This document shows, in pieces, positions 18,157 to 27,632 of a DNA stretch of 64,000 nt. The notes below the pieces were generated by a model that worked only from the letters and a program-made list of their open reading frames with translations, was not told the origin of the DNA and ran no database searches. The DNA lies in contig NZ_WMIG01000006.1 in the NCBI RefSeq assembly GCF_009711205.1, forward strand, positions 62,001 through 126,000. Reading direction: 5' to 3'. The stretch comes from Paracoccus litorisediminis (GTDB taxonomy: Bacteria > Pseudomonadota > Alphaproteobacteria > Rhodobacterales > Rhodobacteraceae). Position 1 is the stretch's first letter, and each line of letters starts with the position of its first letter. A program made the translations under genes and the position numbers.

Positions 18157-18936
18157 TCATCCCTCGATGGGCTTTTTCTCACCCGCGCGGATTTCAAAGG
18201 CCATGATGTTCTGACGCGGAGGCAGCGGGCAGACCGCGAATTCGGTAAAGGCGCAGGGCGGATTGAAGGCCTTGTTGAAGTCCAGCACGATCTTGTCGCC
18301 CGCCATCTCGCCAATCAGGAAGCGCGAGGCGCCATAGGTCTCGCGACCCGCCGTGCGGTCGCGGATCACGAACATCGGCTTGCCGGATTTCCAATGTGTC
18401 GGCAGCAGTTCCACCTGTTCTCCCTCATGGGTGAAGCGCGCAGCATGGGTCAGTTGGACCGAGGTTTCCACACCCGTCACCATGCCGATGCCCAAGGATT
18501 TTGGCACTTCCAGCTTTTCCCAATCCGCCTCGATCCGCCATGCGGGATCGATCGGATAGCTGTCGATCCCCGGAAACTCGCGGCGCGAAGGCGCATCGGC
18601 ATCGCGCACCCGCAGGGCATATTGCCCCTCAAGCTGCGTCACCTCCAGCAGCAGCGCGCCGACCTTGATCCGCGGCGGGTTGTCCGGCACCGGCTTCAGC
18701 GCCTGCAATCCCTGCCCCGCGTCAAAGCGCGCCGTCCCATCGGCGTCCAGCTCCAGCACGCCCAGGCTCTCGGGACCGACCGACAGCACCACGTCATTTC
18801 CTGTACCGGCGCCGACCGTCAGCCGACCCGCCGCGATCTCGACCCGGTCGGTCAGGTTCAGCCAGCCATCCTCGGCAGTCAGGGCGGCAAGACGGCCCGC
18901 GCGCCAGGCCTCGATCTGGGATTGATAATCGGTCAT
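18157..18936 (-). CDS. DUF1684 domain protein
   Basis: A 259-residue soluble protein without signal peptide. Nearly the whole length matches the DUF1684 family, including WRIEADWEKLE, RFLIGEM, and the highly conserved LDFNKAFNPPCAFTEFAVCPLPPRQN near the C-terminus (two Cys in a Pro-rich setting). Biochemical function is not known to me. It is the last gene of the leftward peptide-type ABC operon and overlaps the upstream ATPase gene (ATGA), so it is likely to act on the imported compound or regulate the uptake system. No catalytic residues can be assigned. Confidence 0.85.
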   Translation of the reverse strand: MTDYQSQIEAWRAGRLAALTAEDGWLNLTDRVEIAAGRLTVGAGTGNDVVLSVGPESLGVLELDADGTARFDAGQGLQALKPVPDNPPRIKVGALLLEVTQLEGQYALRVRDADAPSRREFPGIDSYPIDPAWRIEADWEKLEVPKSLGIGMVTGVETSVQLTHAARFTHEGEQVELLPTHWKSGKPMFVIRDRTAGRETYGASRFLIGEMAGDKIVLDFNKAFNPPCAFTEFAVCPLPPRQNIMAFEIRAGEKKPIEG

Positions 18937-19685
18937 GGGGTCTCCTCAGGCATATGCTGCAGGCTGGCCAGAAGCCGCTGCGTATAGGGATGCTGGGGCG
19001 CGCGCAGGATGTGGCGGGTCGCGCCCCCCTCGACGATACGCCCCTGTTGCAGGACGATCATGCGCGGGCACAGCGCCGCGACAATGGCGATGTCATGCGA
19101 AACCAGAACCAGCGTGATGTCACGCGCAAGCTCGGTTAACAGCTCGATCACGCGCACCTTGGTCGCCAGATCCAGCGCAGAAACCGGTTCATCGGCCAGC
19201 AACACGCGCGGCCGCGCGATCAGGGCTCGGGCAATGGCGATGCGCTGACGCTGCCCGCCGGAAAAGGCGCGAGGGTAGCGATCAAGGCTGTCCGCAGGCA
19301 GGCCCACGGCGTCCAGAACCCGCGCGGCCTCAGCACCGGCATCGCCGGGCAGATCCAGCGCGACATGGGGCTCGGTCAGGATGCGGCGCACCTTCATCCT
19401 TGGATCAAGCGAGGTATAGGGGTCCTGGAATACCGGTTGGACGAAGCGCCGATGTGCCTGCATCCGGGGACGCGAGCGGATATCCAGCACGGACCCATCA
19501 GCCTCGACCACGCCCTGATCCGGTCGCGCCAGCCCCAGCATCAACCGCAGGATGGTGGATTTCCCCGAGCCGCTTTCGCCCAGAATTCCAAGGCTCTCAC
19601 CCTGTTCCAGCGCCAGCGACACATCATGCAGGATGGGCTGGCCGCCGTAGCCGAACTGCACATCGCGCAGAGAAATCAGGCTCAT
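18933..19685 (-). CDS. Oligopeptide/nickel-type ABC transporter ATPase (DppF-like)
   Basis: A 250-residue ABC ATPase with Walker A GESGSGKST, Q-loop VFQDPYTSLDPRM, signature FSGGQRQRIAIARAL, Walker B VLLADEPVSALD and the H-loop His in VLVSHDIAI. It has the Opp/Dpp subfamily sequence but a shorter C-terminal extension than usual (250 versus about 320 residues). It pairs with the DppD-like ATPase gene immediately upstream, which it overlaps by four bases. Confidence 0.9.
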   Translation of the reverse strand: MSLISLRDVQFGYGGQPILHDVSLALEQGESLGILGESGSGKSTILRLMLGLARPDQGVVEADGSVLDIRSRPRMQAHRRFVQPVFQDPYTSLDPRMKVRRILTEPHVALDLPGDAGAEAARVLDAVGLPADSLDRYPRAFSGGQRQRIAIARALIARPRVLLADEPVSALDLATKVRVIELLTELARDITLVLVSHDIAIVAALCPRMIVLQQGRIVEGGATRHILRAPQHPYTQRLLASLQHMPEETP

Positions 19686-20488
19686 CGCATCCCCCTGACG
19701 GCCGTTTCCAGCTGGCGCGCTGCGGCGACCAGACCGCGGGTATATTCGTCCTGCGGCCGGGTAAAGACCTGACCCACCGGCCCTTCCTCGACCGCGCGGC
19801 CATGCTGCATGACGATCACGCGATCGGTGATGCGGGCGACGACGGGCAGGTCATGGCTGATGAACAGCAGCGCCAGCCCCTCGTCGCGGGCCAGATCGTC
19901 CAGCAGGTCCAGAACCTCGGCCTGCGTGGTGACGTCCAACGCAGTCGTCGGCTCATCCGCGATCAGCAGACGCGGTCCGCAAGCCAGCGCCATGGCGATG
20001 GCCACACGCTGGCGCTGCCCGCCCGAGACTTCGTGCGGCCATGAGCGCAGGATGCGTTCAGGGTCGGCAATCGACACCCGGTCCAGCCAGCGCAGCTGTT
20101 CGGCGCGCAGGGTGGCCGCGTCCAGCGCCCGCCCCTCGCGTCGGGCGCGGCGGCGGATCGGCAAGGCCAGTTGCTCACCCAGCCGCATCAGCGGGTCCAG
20201 CGCGGAACGCGGGTCTTGAAACACCACAGCAGCGACCGAACCGCGCAGCGGCACCAGCGCGCGATCCGACTGGCCGATGACCTGATGGCCGTCCAGCAAG
20301 ACCGAGCCCTCGGCCCGAAGGCCATTTGCCAACAGCCCCACGACCGACATCGCGGTCAGCGACTTGCCCGAGCCGCTTTCGCCGACCAGCCCCAGCCTTT
20401 CGCCGGACTCGACCGAGAAGCTGATGCCATGGACCAACTCGCGCGCGGGGCCGTGGACGCGCAGATTTTCGACCTGAAGCAGGCTCAT
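19682..20488 (-). CDS. Oligopeptide/nickel-type ABC transporter ATPase (DppD-like)
   Basis: A 268-residue ABC ATPase: Walker A GESGSGKSLT, Q-loop VFQDPRSALDPLM, signature VSGGQRQRVAIAMAL, Walker B LLIADEPTTALD, H-loop LLFISHDLPV. The C-terminal VEEGPVGQVFTRPQDEYTRGLV motif is typical of DppD/OppD but the Fe-S-like Cys tail is missing. ATGA overlaps on both sides show strict operon coupling. Confidence 0.9.
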   Translation of the reverse strand: MSLLQVENLRVHGPARELVHGISFSVESGERLGLVGESGSGKSLTAMSVVGLLANGLRAEGSVLLDGHQVIGQSDRALVPLRGSVAAVVFQDPRSALDPLMRLGEQLALPIRRRARREGRALDAATLRAEQLRWLDRVSIADPERILRSWPHEVSGGQRQRVAIAMALACGPRLLIADEPTTALDVTTQAEVLDLLDDLARDEGLALLFISHDLPVVARITDRVIVMQHGRAVEEGPVGQVFTRPQDEYTRGLVAAARQLETAVRGMR

Positions 20489-21294
20489 GCCGCCCCCCTT
20501 TCCGGGTCCAGCAGATCGCGCAAGCCATCGGCAAGGAAGTTGATCCCCAGAACCAGCGCCATCAGCGCCAATCCCGGCGCGATCACGCCGATCGGCGCAT
20601 TATAGACCGTCGATTGCGCACTTTGCAGCAACTGCCCCCATGAGGCATTCGGCGGCGGCGCGCCAAGGCCCAGATAGGACAGCGAGGCCTCGGCAATCAC
20701 CGCCAGCCCGAATTGCAGCGCAATCGCGACCAGCACGGTCGGCGCGATATTCGGCAAGACATGGACCAGCACGATCCGCCCCCAGCCCAGTCCAGAACAG
20801 CGCGCGGCGGTGATGTAATCCTGAGCCAGCACGCGCTTGGTCAGGATGCGTACCAGCCGTGCAAGGATCGCCGACATGGCGATGCCGATGGCAAGGATCG
20901 CCGTGCCCAAGGACGCCCCATCGCTGGCCGCCACGACCAGCATGGCCAGCAGCAGCGTCGGGAAGGCGATCAGGATATCCAGCGTCGCCGCCAGCGCATC
21001 ATCGATCCCCCGCTGCGCAAAAGCAGAAAGCACGCCCAGCGTGGTCCCGATCAGCCCGCCAAGCGCTGCGGCACCGATCCCGACGGTTAGCGCGATCCGC
21101 GCCCCGATCATGACTTGGGTGAAATAGTCGCGCCCCAGCCGGTCGGTGCCCGCCCAATGCGCCCAAGACGGCGGTTGCAACCGTCCGCCCGCCATCGCGG
21201 TCGGATCATAGGGCAGCCAGACCAGCGTCAGCAGCGCCACCGCGACATTGATCCCGACAAGGATCGCACCGATCCACAGACTTGTGCGTCTCAT
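20485..21294 (-). CDS. Oligopeptide/nickel-type ABC permease (DppC-like)
   Basis: A 269-residue permease with about six helices. The N-terminal extracytoplasmic segment includes HWAGTDRLGRDYFTQVMIGARIAL, a DppC/OppC hallmark, and the C-terminal part has EASLSYLGLGAPPPNASWGQLL. The cytoplasmic EAA loop for ATPase contact is present (TAARCSGLGWGRIVLVHVLPN). Overlaps both neighbours by four bases. Confidence 0.9.
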   Translation of the reverse strand: MRRTSLWIGAILVGINVAVALLTLVWLPYDPTAMAGGRLQPPSWAHWAGTDRLGRDYFTQVMIGARIALTVGIGAAALGGLIGTTLGVLSAFAQRGIDDALAATLDILIAFPTLLLAMLVVAASDGASLGTAILAIGIAMSAILARLVRILTKRVLAQDYITAARCSGLGWGRIVLVHVLPNIAPTVLVAIALQFGLAVIAEASLSYLGLGAPPPNASWGQLLQSAQSTVYNAPIGVIAPGLALMALVLGINFLADGLRDLLDPERGAA

Positions 21295-22250
21295 CGTCCG
21301 GCCACCGTTTCACGCAGGCGCGGGTCGATCAGGCGCTGAACCACATCGGCCACGAAGCCGATCAGCAGCACCAGCAGGGTCGAGACCAGCAGCACCCCCT
21401 GCACCGTCGGATAATCCCTTTGCTGGATGCCCAGCAGCAGCATCGAGCCCAGCCCGGGCAGCGCAAAGACCCGCTCAACCACGACTGCGCCCAGCAGGGT
21501 CGAGGCCAGCTCGATCCCCAGAATGGAGATCACCGGCACCGCGCCATTGCGGATGCCGTGGCGGATCAGCGCGCGCGGGAAGCTCGCGCCCAAGGCGCGG
21601 GCGTTGCGCAGATAATCCGCGCCCAGCACGTCCAAAGTAGCCGAGCGCACATAGCGCATGAGCGACGCAGACATCACCAGAGAAATCGTCAGCACCGGCA
21701 GGATCAGCGCGCGGAAAGCGCCCGGAAAATCCTGCCAGCCCTTCATCGGGAAACCGCTCGCGGGCAGCATCCGCCACTTCACCGCGACCAGCCAGATCAG
21801 CAGCACCCCGATCCAAAAGACCGGAACCGCGATGCCCAGTTGCGACACCGCTGACAGCAGCGCCCCATACCAGCGATCCGCCCGCAGCGCCGAGATAATG
21901 CCCAGCGGCACCGCAATCGCCACCGCCAGCAGGAACGACGCCACCGTCAGCGGCAGCGTCACAGACAAGCGCGCCGCAATCTCGGGCAGGACCGGCGTGC
22001 CCGAGACAAAGGACTTGCCCAGATCGAAGCGCGCCAGATCAGACAGGAACATGCCCAGCTGCACCCAGATCGGCTGATCGGAACCGACCTGCGCGCGGGC
22101 GGCGGCGATCTGCGCTTCATCCGCGCCGACCGAAAGAAGCGCCGCCGCCGGATCGCCCGGCAGCAGACGCAGCAGCACGAAAAGCACCAGCCCCGCCGCG
22201 ATCAGCGACAGGGCCAGCACGAAAGTCCGGCGCAGAAGATACCGGCCCAT
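21291..22250 (-). CDS. Oligopeptide/nickel-type ABC permease (DppB-like)
   Basis: A 319-residue permease with the DppB/OppB layout: first helix, then LPGDPAAALLS and DLGKSFVSGTPVLPEI in the periplasmic loop, and the EAA region YLRNARALGASFPRALIRHGIRN. About six helices. It starts 3 nt after the stop of the binding-protein gene and overlaps dppC-like. Confidence 0.9.
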   Translation of the reverse strand: MGRYLLRRTFVLALSLIAAGLVLFVLLRLLPGDPAAALLSVGADEAQIAAARAQVGSDQPIWVQLGMFLSDLARFDLGKSFVSGTPVLPEIAARLSVTLPLTVASFLLAVAIAVPLGIISALRADRWYGALLSAVSQLGIAVPVFWIGVLLIWLVAVKWRMLPASGFPMKGWQDFPGAFRALILPVLTISLVMSASLMRYVRSATLDVLGADYLRNARALGASFPRALIRHGIRNGAVPVISILGIELASTLLGAVVVERVFALPGLGSMLLLGIQQRDYPTVQGVLLVSTLLVLLIGFVADVVQRLIDPRLRETVAGR

Positions 22251-22253
22251 CCG

Positions 22254-23738
22254 TTACTCTTTGGCGATGCCGCGCAGGAAGAACTGGGCGTTCAGCCCGT
22301 TCAGCGGATAGCCCGTCGTCGCCGTGTTCGACACAACGATCTGCGGATACAGGAACAACCAGTTCGAGGCGGCATCCTCGGTGATGATGCGGTTCGCCTC
22401 GCGCAGCTTGTCGGCCTGTTGGGCCTCGGTGTCGCTGGCCTCGGCGGCAGCCACCAGTTCGGTCACTTTCGGGTTGTTATAGCCCCAGTAGAAGTCCGGG
22501 TTGCCATAGAAGACCACGTCGCGGTGGTTGACGTGTTCCTGCAGCGTCGCCTGAAAATCCTTGGCCTGATAGACCTTGGTGTACCATTCATTGGCGGTGA
22601 TGACGTGGATGTTCACGGTGACGCCGATCTTGGCCAGTTCCGCCTTCAGGAACTCAGCCGTGATCGGATGCGGGTCGTAATTCGGGGTTTCCAGCGTGAA
22701 GGTGAAGCCTTCGGGGAAGCCCGCCTCGGCCAGCAGCGCCTTGGCGCTTTCCGGATCATAGGCATCGACGCTGGTCAGGTCCTCATACCATGCGTCGGTC
22801 GGGGGCACGAAGCTGCCCAGCACCATGCCGCGGTCGCCCCAGATCGCTTCCAGCAGCTTTTTCTTGTCCACGGCGCGGGCCAGCGCCTTGCGGACCTTAA
22901 CGTTGTCGAAGGGGGCGACACGGTCGTTATACGCCATGATCTGCTTGGTCGTGGACTTGCCTTCGGAAATCTTGAAGGCTGAGGCATCCTCGAACTGAGC
23001 CAAAGCATCGGGGCTTTGTACCGAGGTGATGACATCCACCGCATCGGTCAGCAGCGCGTTGTTCAGCGCGGCGGCCTCGGTGAAATAGCTGAAGATCGCG
23101 CCGGAGTTCGCCGGCTTGTCGCCCCAGTAGCCGTCAAAGGCCTCCAGCGACAAGGCCGAACCGCGCTTCCAGTCGGCCAGCTTATAGGGGCCGGTGCCGT
23201 CTTCCTTGGCGGTGATGTCGCCCGCCGCATCATTCACCACCCAGACATAGCTGAGGTTATAGGGCAGCGAGATCGACTTCGATTTCAGCTTGATGACCAC
23301 GGTCTTGTCGTCCGGGGTGTCGATGGATTCGATCGTCGACAGGCTTTTCTTGCGCGAGGATTTCGAGGTCTCGGCGGTCACACGCTCGATCGAGTATTTC
23401 ACATCGGCGGCCGTCAGCGGCTCACCGGAATGGAAGGTCACGCCGGGCTTCAGGGTGAAGCTATGGGTCAGCCCATCTTCGCTGACCTCGTGCTTTTCCG
23501 CCAGGGCGGGCGTGACCGAGCCATCGTCGTTCAGGCGAAACAGCGCCTCATAGACGTTGTCGTTGAAGGCTTCGTTGATGCCCTGCCCCGCGCCCGCCGT
23601 ATTGTCGAGGTTCTGCGGCTCATAGAGCGAGCCGACGCGGATCACCGCCGCAGGATCGGCAGCCAAGGCCGCGCCCGCCGACAGCAGGGCCGCCGAGGCG
23701 AGGCCGAAAATATGGACCGAGAGGCGCTTGGTGTTCAT
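22254..23738 (-). CDS. ABC transporter substrate-binding protein, family 5 (DppA/OppA-like)
   Basis: A 494-residue periplasmic binding protein. ATG 23738 opens a signal peptide (MNTKRLSVHIFGLASAALLSAGAALA, cleavage near 26) with AGG upstream; a seven-residue extension is less likely. Mature features typical of family 5 are YEPQNLDNTAGAG, FTLKPGVTFHSGEPLTAADVKYSIERV and VRKALARAVDKK. It is the first gene of the ABC operon. The ligand could be a peptide, a metal chelate or an opine-like compound; sequence alone does not decide. Confidence 0.9.
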   Translation of the reverse strand: MNTKRLSVHIFGLASAALLSAGAALAADPAAVIRVGSLYEPQNLDNTAGAGQGINEAFNDNVYEALFRLNDDGSVTPALAEKHEVSEDGLTHSFTLKPGVTFHSGEPLTAADVKYSIERVTAETSKSSRKKSLSTIESIDTPDDKTVVIKLKSKSISLPYNLSYVWVVNDAAGDITAKEDGTGPYKLADWKRGSALSLEAFDGYWGDKPANSGAIFSYFTEAAALNNALLTDAVDVITSVQSPDALAQFEDASAFKISEGKSTTKQIMAYNDRVAPFDNVKVRKALARAVDKKKLLEAIWGDRGMVLGSFVPPTDAWYEDLTSVDAYDPESAKALLAEAGFPEGFTFTLETPNYDPHPITAEFLKAELAKIGVTVNIHVITANEWYTKVYQAKDFQATLQEHVNHRDVVFYGNPDFYWGYNNPKVTELVAAAEASDTEAQQADKLREANRIITEDAASNWLFLYPQIVVSNTATTGYPLNGLNAQFFLRGIAKE

Positions 23739-23874
23739 CTGCGATGACCTTTCAGACAATGCTTTGCCCGCACGATATCCGCAACTTGCGCCCGATGCGA
23801 GGCGCTATCGGCGATGCTGGAAATCCCGGCATTGGCAGGATCGCGGGGCAAAGGTCAAGATGCCCCGGCACCCC

Positions 23875-24918
23875 TCATCGCGGCACTTTAGGCCGTTCGC
23901 GTCCGAAATGCTCTTCGACATAAAAGGACGGGCGCTTGCCGACATCGTCCAGATGGTTCTGCAACCAGTCCTCTGCCCATGCGGTGCCGCAGTTGAACAG
24001 ATGCTGCAGATAGGCCCAATCCGCATTCATCTTCGAAGATGAGGACAGGTCCTGAAGATCCTCCTCGCCATGGATCATGTGCAGGCGCAGGTGAATGCCA
24101 CCATTCATTTCGACCACACCCTTGTCGACCAGCCGGCTGAGACTGTCGAGCGCACGCAGTTCCTTCATCAGACTGGTGTTGAAGCTGATCTCATTGATGC
24201 GATTGATGATTTCGCGGGCGTTACGGGGCAGCTTCTCGCGCCGCATCGGGTTCAGCTGGACGATCAGCACATCGACGACCTCGCTGTCGATGATCAGCGG
24301 CGTCAGCGCCGGATTGGCAGAATAGCCGCCGTCCCAATAAGCCTCGCCGTCGATTTCCACCGCGCGATACATCAGCGGCAGACAGGCGGAGGCCAGCACC
24401 GTGTCGCAGGTGATCTCTCCGTTTGAGAAGATCCGGGCGTGGCCGGTGCGAACATTGGTCGCATTCAGATGGACGCGCAGCTTGGTGGAGCGGTTGATGG
24501 CGTCAAAATCGACCGACTCTTGCACCAGATCGCGCAGCGGGTTCACATCGAAGGGGTTCAGTTCATAGGGCGAGAACATTCGGCTTAGCGTCTCGGCCAT
24601 CAGATAGGGCGGCGAACGATCAAGCGAGAAATCCCCCTTCATCCGGTCCCAGATCGTCGGCTGCATGGGCGAGTAGCGCGCCGCGTCGCTGACCGCCTTC
24701 CAGAAGCCGGCCAAGGCCTCGCGCGCGGCCTCGGGACCGCCCTTTTCCATGCCATGCGCCAGCACCACCGCATTCATCGCGCCGGCGCTGGTGCCGCTGA
24801 TTTCCGCGATGCGCAGTCGGGGTTCCTGAAGCAACCGGTCCAGCACCCCCCAGGCCAGGGCCCCATGAGAGCCGCCGCCTTGCAGCGCAAGATTGATGGG
24901 CAGTGCAGCGTCCGTCAT
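23875..24918 (-). CDS. Patatin-like phospholipase
   Basis: A 347-residue cytoplasmic acyl hydrolase of the patatin/RssA class. The oxyanion motif GGGSHGA and nucleophile elbow GTSAGAMNA lie within the first ~60 residues, and the dyad Asp is in YWDGGYSANP (~210). ATG 24918 is preceded by GGAG at six bases. Substrate unknown; relatives cut phospholipids or act near the polyhydroxyalkanoate/lipid metabolism. It shares strand with the TetR gene 82 bp upstream and could be co-transcribed with it. Confidence 0.88.
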   Translation of the reverse strand: MTDAALPINLALQGGGSHGALAWGVLDRLLQEPRLRIAEISGTSAGAMNAVVLAHGMEKGGPEAAREALAGFWKAVSDAARYSPMQPTIWDRMKGDFSLDRSPPYLMAETLSRMFSPYELNPFDVNPLRDLVQESVDFDAINRSTKLRVHLNATNVRTGHARIFSNGEITCDTVLASACLPLMYRAVEIDGEAYWDGGYSANPALTPLIIDSEVVDVLIVQLNPMRREKLPRNAREIINRINEISFNTSLMKELRALDSLSRLVDKGVVEMNGGIHLRLHMIHGEEDLQDLSSSSKMNADWAYLQHLFNCGTAWAEDWLQNHLDDVGKRPSFYVEEHFGRERPKVPR

Positions 24919-25000
24919 CTGTCGCTCCGTCGCCAATGCGTCAATTTCCGCAGTGCAGCATCAATTGGGCAGCGTTTCAACAGCGGATCGCGAATGACCC

Positions 25001-25615
25001 CTATGTCGCGATCAGTGTGGTAAAGGCGGACAGATGCGCGTCCAGCCTTGCGCGAAGCTGCGCGAGGGGCTGGTCCTCGTCCAGAATGAATTCGGTGAAC
25101 AGTGCGTTGAGGTCATTGAAGGCCATCTCGCCCAAGGCAGTCGCGCCGATCCCCTGCCGGACGTCACCCCGGGTCTGAAGGGTGGCGATCAACCGACAGA
25201 CCTGCGCGGCCAGCGCTGCGTCCAGCTCGCGGTAGCGCCGCGAGAAGGGTGCCTCGGGCTGCTGGATCGTCATCGCCATGGCCGAGCGCCACATCGCCTT
25301 GGTCAGATAGACCAGCGAATGGTCGTAATAGGTGCGGATCAGCACGCTCATCGCCTGAATGGCGGTTTCGGGGGGACGGGCCACGACCACCTCGCCCTGC
25401 GCCAGCACCTCCTCGACCTCCATGCTGACAATAGCCAGCAGAAGGTCTGCCTTGTTTTCAAAGTAATTATAAAGGGTTCCGACAGAAACCTCGGCGACCT
25501 CGGCGATCGTGTCTATCCGCGCAGCCTCATATCCCATCTGCCCGAAAAGCGTGCTGGCCGCCTCAAGGATGCGGCGGTTTCGGTCGGCCTTCTGTCGTTC
25601 GCGCAGTCCCGTCAT
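25001..25615 (-). CDS. TetR family regulator
   Basis: A 204-residue regulator. The N-terminal HTH reads ILEAASTLFGQMGYEAARIDTIAEV-AEVSVGTLYNYFENKADLL, the classic TetR pattern, and the C-terminal ligand-binding region is unique. ATG 25615 has AGGGG upstream; a 13-residue extension is unlikely. It is divergent from the PotDBCA-like operon (105-bp gap) and so probably represses that operon. Confidence 0.9.
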   Translation of the reverse strand: MTGLRERQKADRNRRILEAASTLFGQMGYEAARIDTIAEVAEVSVGTLYNYFENKADLLLAIVSMEVEEVLAQGEVVVARPPETAIQAMSVLIRTYYDHSLVYLTKAMWRSAMAMTIQQPEAPFSRRYRELDAALAAQVCRLIATLQTRGDVRQGIGATALGEMAFNDLNALFTEFILDEDQPLAQLRARLDAHLSAFTTLIAT

Positions 25616-25720
25616 TGCTTCCCCTGTCGGACCTAAAATTATCATTGACTGCAAAAATGAACTGCTTCAACTTTTTTCTTGAACGGACCCGTCAGAGGTC
25701 CTCCACCGACAGGAGTTTGA

Positions 25721-26773
25721 ATGATGATCAGATCCGCCTGCGCCGTGATCGCCCTTGCCGCCGTCGCGCCGCTGACCGCCCATGCCGCCGAAGAGTTGAA
25801 CGCCCTCGTCTGGTGCGACCACGCCGACCCGGCCTTTCTTGAGCCGTTCGAGAAGGCCCATGACGTCAAGGTCAACGTCAAGGAATATCAGGGCACGGCC
25901 GAAGGGCTGACGATGCTGGAACAGTCGCGCCCCGGCGATTGGGACGTGATGGTGATCGACGCCGTCGACGTCCATCGCGCCATCGACCGCGATGTGCTGG
26001 CACCCCTGCCGCCCGAGGCACTGCCGGTCGCGGATTTCTTCCCCGAACTGGTGATGGCATCGCATAACAGCCGCGATGGCGTGACCTACGCCGTCACCGA
26101 CAAATTCGGCTACAACACCATCGCCTATAACAAGTCCAAGGTCGATCCGAAGGACATGGAAAGCCTCAAGACCCTATGGTCGGGCAAGTATGACGGCCGG
26201 ATCGGGATCTATGACTATTACCTGCCCGCGCTTGGCATCGTCGCGCTGTCGCAGGGCGTCAAAACCGCCGATCTGAAGGGCGAGGCCATCGAGGGCCTGC
26301 GCGAACCGCTGATGAAGCTGAAGGCTGCCTCGAAACAGGTGGCGGATGTGGTTGGCAGCCAGACCGCGTTGGCCACGGGCGAGGTCGACATTCTGGTCGG
26401 CGGCGGCGAATTCCTGACCGCCACCCTGCATGCCGAAAACCCCGATCTGGACTATACGATCCCCGCCGAGGGCGGTGTCCTTTGGGCCGAATCCATCGCC
26501 ATGCTGAAGGATTCCCAGAAACCCGAACTGGCGCTGGAATTCATCAAATACGTGACCTCGCCCGAGGGGCAGGCCCGGCTGGCGACCTCGTCCTGCTATT
26601 GGGGCATGCCCGCCAATGCGAAAGCGGGCGAGCATCTGACGCCGGAACAAAAAGCCGTGCTGCGCTGGGACGCGCAGGCCGATTACCTGAAACGCGCGCA
26701 GCTTTACCCGATCCCCAGCGCCGATGACGATGCGGCGATGCAGGATCTGTGGACCGACATGCTGCAGAACTGA
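25721..26773 (+). CDS. PotD-like ABC substrate-binding protein
   Basis: A 350-residue periplasmic binding protein with a signal peptide (MMIRSACAVIALAAVAPLTAHA, cleavage near 22) and a good RBS (AGGAG). The sequence follows the spermidine/putrescine-type fold: LNALVWCDHADP, DVMVIDAVDVHRAI, YAVTDKFGYNTIAYNK, TLWSGKYDGRIGIYDYY and GGVLWAESIAMLKDS. In such proteins an aromatic/acidic site binds polyamines, but many members bind other cations or amino-compounds. First gene of a four-gene importer plus hydrolase operon. Confidence 0.9.
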   Translation: MMIRSACAVIALAAVAPLTAHAAEELNALVWCDHADPAFLEPFEKAHDVKVNVKEYQGTAEGLTMLEQSRPGDWDVMVIDAVDVHRAIDRDVLAPLPPEALPVADFFPELVMASHNSRDGVTYAVTDKFGYNTIAYNKSKVDPKDMESLKTLWSGKYDGRIGIYDYYLPALGIVALSQGVKTADLKGEAIEGLREPLMKLKAASKQVADVVGSQTALATGEVDILVGGGEFLTATLHAENPDLDYTIPAEGGVLWAESIAMLKDSQKPELALEFIKYVTSPEGQARLATSSCYWGMPANAKAGEHLTPEQKAVLRWDAQADYLKRAQLYPIPSADDDAAMQDLWTDMLQN

Positions 26774-26777
26774 TCCG

Positions 26778-27632
26778 ATGAGCATCGAACAGACAGAACG
26801 CAGGGCGGGGGCCGCCTTGGTGGCCCCCGCCCTGCTGTGGACCGTCGCCTTCTTTGTCCTGCCCTTCGCCGCGATGATCTGGATGAGCCTGTCGCATCTG
26901 GAAGGCCGCGAGGTCGTCAGCGGGCCGGGCATCGGCAATTACCTTCGCATCTTTACCGAACCCTCGCTTCTGCGCGGCATCCGCGTTTCGCTTGAGATCA
27001 CCGCGATCGTCACGGTGCTGTCGGTGATCCTTGCCTGGCCGCTGGCCTGGATCATCGCGACCCGTGTGCCCCCGAAATGGCGCAGACTGGCGCTGATGCT
27101 GGCGGTGCTGCCTTTCTGGACTTCCTATGTCGTGCGTTCCTATTCATGGGCGCTGGTGCTGGGCGAAAACGGCATCGTCATGCAGGGGCTGATCCAGCTG
27201 GGCCTGCTGGAACAGCCGTTGCAGATCATGGCGACGCGCACCGCGACGATCATCGGTTTCGTGCATTTCTTCGTCATGCTGCTGACGCTGACGATCTATT
27301 CGAACCTCGTGCAGCTTTCGCCTAACTATGCCCGCGCCGCCGAGGATCTGGGCGCATCGCGCTGGCAGGTCATCCGGCTGGTGATCCTGCCCCTGACCCT
27401 GCCCGGCGTGATAACCGGGGCATTCCTGACCTTCGTGCTGTGCATCGGCGATTACATCACGCCGCAGATTCTGGGCGGGAACTCGGAACTGACGCTGCCG
27501 CAGCTGATCATGCTGCAACTGGGGCGGCGTGGCGATTACCCGATGGCCTCGGCCTTGGCGGTGGTGCTGATGGTGCTGGTGACGCTGGCCTATGCCGCCT
27601 GCGCCCGCTGGCTGAAGATGGAGCGGGTCTGA
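26778..27632 (+). CDS. PotB-like ABC permease
   Basis: A 284-residue inner-membrane permease with six helices; the periplasmic-side region and PFWTSYVVRSYSWALVLGENG are typical of PotB/PotH. The EAA loop reads NYARAAEDLGASRWQVIRLVILP. ATG 26778 lies 4 nt after the binding-protein stop; the frame is open upstream but only as shadow. Its stop overlaps the next start (TGATG). Confidence 0.9.
   Translation: MSIEQTERRAGAALVAPALLWTVAFFVLPFAAMIWMSLSHLEGREVVSGPGIGNYLRIFTEPSLLRGIRVSLEITAIVTVLSVILAWPLAWIIATRVPPKWRRLALMLAVLPFWTSYVVRSYSWALVLGENGIVMQGLIQLGLLEQPLQIMATRTATIIGFVHFFVMLLTLTIYSNLVQLSPNYARAAEDLGASRWQVIRLVILPLTLPGVITGAFLTFVLCIGDYITPQILGGNSELTLPQLIMLQLGRRGDYPMASALAVVLMVLVTLAYAACARWLKMERV

Noticed and set aside
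25616..25720. Inverted pieces CCTGTCGG and CCGACAGG between TetR and PotD-like genes
   Set aside because: Arms about 75 bp apart and overlapping both RBS regions; too distant to call a TetR operator.
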